Assembly (NCBI GenBank): GCA_958421035.1
Contig: CATZKS010000090.1
Coordinates: 1-8,380, forward strand
DNA length: 8,380 nt
Source: an uncultured Collinsella sp.
GTDB lineage: Bacteria; Actinomycetota; Coriobacteriia; Coriobacteriales; Coriobacteriaceae
Direction: 5' to 3'
The translations under genes and the position numbers were made by a program. Shown in pieces: positions 6,878-8,380 of the stretch; the first letter of the stretch is position 1; each line of letters opens with the position of its first letter. Under the pieces are notes generated by a model that was given only the letters and a program-made list of their open reading frames with translations, was not told where the DNA came from and ran no database searches.

Positions 6878-7753
6878 TCATTTTCCGAGCCAATTTTTGA
6901 ACCACCACTCCATGGATCGGCTCATCTCGGCCATAAAGGGGCTCGTGTGCTTGCGGGTATAGATGTCCACGACGCGCTCCCCCACCTCGCGGGCATGCGG
7001 GCGGAACATCGCGTCCATCTCGGCCACCTGCGCATCCATAGTCGCAGCATCGGCGCGGCAGTAGCGCTCCTCGTGCACCAGGTTCACCACGGGATGCGCA
7101 ATCGCCGGACGCTCCTTACGGGGCGTGCCGATGATGAGCATCGACAGCGGCATGGTATAGGGCGGCAGGCCCAGCAGCCCGGCAACTTCTTCGGCATTCT
7201 CGACGATATCACCGATGTAGCAGCTCCCCAGCCCCAGGGCCTCGGCGGCAACCACGGCGTTTTGCGCGGCGATCACGGCGTCCTGGGCCGCGATGGCAAA
7301 GTCGCCCAAACCCGGCGCGCGGCGGGGCGCCTTGCCCGTACGCTCTATAAACTCGGGCTCAAAGCAGCCCACATGCTCAAACAGATCGATCCACTTGGCA
7401 TAATCGACCACAAATATGAGTGCCCAGGGTGCCTTGGCGATCATGGGCTGGTGGTCGCACAGGTCGGCCAGGCGGTCGAGCGTAGCCTGCTCGCGAATGC
7501 TTACGATGGAATACATCATCATGGCGCCCGCCGACGGCGCGCGACTCGCCGCATGCAGAATCGCCGCACGCTGCTCGTCGGTCACCGCCACGGGACGGTC
7601 GTCATCATCACGCGCGAAGGCACGCGTAGACGAGCGATGCTCCAAGATGTCCAGCACCGCATTGCCCGTGGTCTCGACCGGGTAGCCGTTCGTATCCACG
7701 CCCGCAGCTCCGCCGCAGTACTCGGCACCCGTCATACAAACCTGCTCGCCCAT
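6878..7753 (-). CDS. Nitroreductase-family FMN-dependent oxidoreductase
   Basis: A 291-residue cytoplasmic flavoprotein of the nitroreductase fold, expected to use FMN and NAD(P)H to reduce nitro groups, quinones or flavins; the true substrate cannot be told from sequence. The FMN phosphate site is LEHRSSTRAF (about 37-46). A second motif, ASRAPSAGAMMMYSI (about 68-82), stands where many members have APSxxNxQ. The GLGSCYIGDI block (about 173-182) is the third family motif. An N-terminal extension of about 30 residues carries two cysteines (C6, C13). A C-terminal extension of about 60 residues, ending in the aromatic WWFKNW, follows the core. I chose ATG 7753 with GAGG about 9 bases upstream; ATG 7735 is an alternative with a weaker site. 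It is followed by a palindrome and then by the kup promoter, so it is probably a separate transcription unit. Confidence 0.9.
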   Translation of the reverse strand: MGEQVCMTGAEYCGGAAGVDTNGYPVETTGNAVLDILEHRSSTRAFARDDDDRPVAVTDEQRAAILHAASRAPSAGAMMMYSIVSIREQATLDRLADLCDHQPMIAKAPWALIFVVDYAKWIDLFEHVGCFEPEFIERTGKAPRRAPGLGDFAIAAQDAVIAAQNAVVAAEALGLGSCYIGDIVENAEEVAGLLGLPPYTMPLSMLIIGTPRKERPAIAHPVVNLVHEERYCRADAATMDAQVAEMDAMFRPHAREVGERVVDIYTRKHTSPFMAEMSRSMEWWFKNWLGK

Positions 7754-7967
7754 AGCTCTATCCTCGCCAATTCTTTAAGAAGCCTTTACGTTTCCGTGTA
7801 ATTCCCGTCCATTATCGCGCAGGTCGCCACTACATTGCGCCACACCGCCGCACATGCGCGTTAATATGGCTGGTTGTTGTGCGCAGCCCGCAAATGCAGC
7901 GCATATTTAGGTAACAATCGGGTAAACCCCCGCTTTCGTAGGTTTTAAGTTTGTGAGGAGTCTCAGC
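7754..7967. other. Divergent intergenic region
   Basis: This 214-base stretch separates the nitroreductase (leftward) from the membrane protein gene (rightward), so promoters for both should lie here. I see only weak candidates: leftward GATAAT (complement of 7813-7818) without a convincing -35, and rightward TTGTGC (7877-7882) with CATATT (7902-7907) at a wide 19-base spacing. No RNA gene, long repeat or open frame of merit is visible. GAGGAG at 7954-7959 is the ribosome site of the rightward gene. Confidence 0.5.
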
Positions 7968-8380
7968 ATGTTCGCTGCCGCCATCTCGCTCGTCGGTCTT
8001 GCGGCGACCGTCTACCTTGTTTTGCGCGAGGCCAAGGCCATTCGCGCTCAGTCGGGCACCGTTGCCAAAAGCGCTCTTGGGTGGAGCGTCGCCTTCGGCC
8101 TGTTCCAGCTCTTTTTGACCATTTGGGGCGCCATTGGCCTCGTCGCCCAAAACGAGCCGCTCGCCTTTGTGATGCTCATCCTGACCAATGCCATCCTCAC
8201 CGGCTGTGCCTGGGCCAGTATCGCCCGCGACCGCATCGCCCCGCGCGTCTTTGCGTTCGCCGGGCCCGACGCCCCCGCCCCCACCGGCAAGCTCGCCCAC
8301 CTGCGCGGAGCCTTTGTGGGTAAACCGCTCGTCGCCGCCGTCCTGTGCCTGCTGCTCGCCGGCGTCTTTGCGCTGCTGGG
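7968..8380 (+). CDS. Multi-span membrane protein, 3'-partial, not recognised
   Basis: The frame opens with ATG 7968, eight bases after GAGGAG, and stays open to the window edge (137 complete codons). Hydrophobic spans lie at about residues 2-19 (may act as signal anchor), 37-61, 67-84, and 120-137 at the edge; a short Pro/Ala-rich hydrophilic stretch (about 98-105) separates the third and fourth. Positively charged residues follow the first span (REAKAIRAQ), consistent with a cytoplasmic loop. I see no catalytic or binding motif and cannot name a family. It could be the first part of a larger membrane enzyme or transporter. It is transcribed away from the nitroreductase, so no functional link with it is implied. 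Confidence 0.7.
   Translation, partial: MFAAAISLVGLAATVYLVLREAKAIRAQSGTVAKSALGWSVAFGLFQLFLTIWGAIGLVAQNEPLAFVMLILTNAILTGCAWASIARDRIAPRVFAFAGPDAPAPTGKLAHLRGAFVGKPLVAAVLCLLLAGVFALL

Noticed and set aside
7830..8300. A 156-codon open frame on the minus strand opposite the rightmost gene
   Set aside because: It is Gly/Glu-rich with no ribosome site and lies opposite a frame with clear membrane spans and a good ribosome site.
1..8380. CRISPR arrays, tRNA genes, rRNA genes, prophage or integrase genes
   Set aside because: I read both strands for spaced direct repeats, tRNA-like cloverleaf ends and integrase or transposase motifs and found none.

Overview
The window is GC-rich DNA (codon third positions mostly G or C) from a bacterial chromosome. 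The gene set, the codon use and the protein style suggest a gut actinobacterium of the class Coriobacteriia, with Collinsella as my best guess. That assignment is inference; no rRNA or other marker gene lies in the window.

Layout. (1) Bases 1-1875, plus strand: the 3' three quarters of a fused RlmL/RlmK-type 23S rRNA methyltransferase gene that enters from the left edge. (2) Bases 1880-1945: a long imperfect hairpin between convergent genes, best read as the terminator of the minus-strand genes. (3) Bases 1970-4313, minus strand: a KdpE-like response regulator and, upstream of it, a KdpD-like histidine kinase. They are translationally coupled, with a 4-nt gap. (4) Bases 4335-4395: a strong hairpin with a T-tract in the minus direction, whose first arm is present twice. 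(5) Bases 4427-4621, minus: a 64-residue single-span membrane protein. (6) Bases 4691-6718, minus: a Kup-family potassium transporter with its own likely promoter. (7) Bases 6844-6874: a near-perfect palindrome directly after the next gene. (8) Bases 6878-7753, minus: a nitroreductase-family flavoprotein. (9) Bases 7754-7967: a divergent intergenic region. (10) From base 7968 on the plus strand: an unidentified multi-span membrane protein cut by the right edge.

How the genes fit together. Kup, the small membrane protein, the kinase and the regulator run in one direction and look like a potassium uptake and sensing locus. The kinase starts at its four-helix DUF4118 membrane region and lacks the N-terminal KdpD and universal-stress-type domains of classical KdpD. 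No kdpFABC genes are present here; the neighbouring transporter is Kup. A terminator-like hairpin sits between the transporter part and the two-component part, so expression of the latter may depend on readthrough or on a promoter I cannot identify.

The points most worth a second look are the apparent loss of the catalytic NPPY motif in the RlmL half of the methyltransferase, the small membrane protein between kup and the kinase, and the related hairpins at 4342-4380 and 6844-6874, which share a core and resemble dispersed REP-type palindromes.
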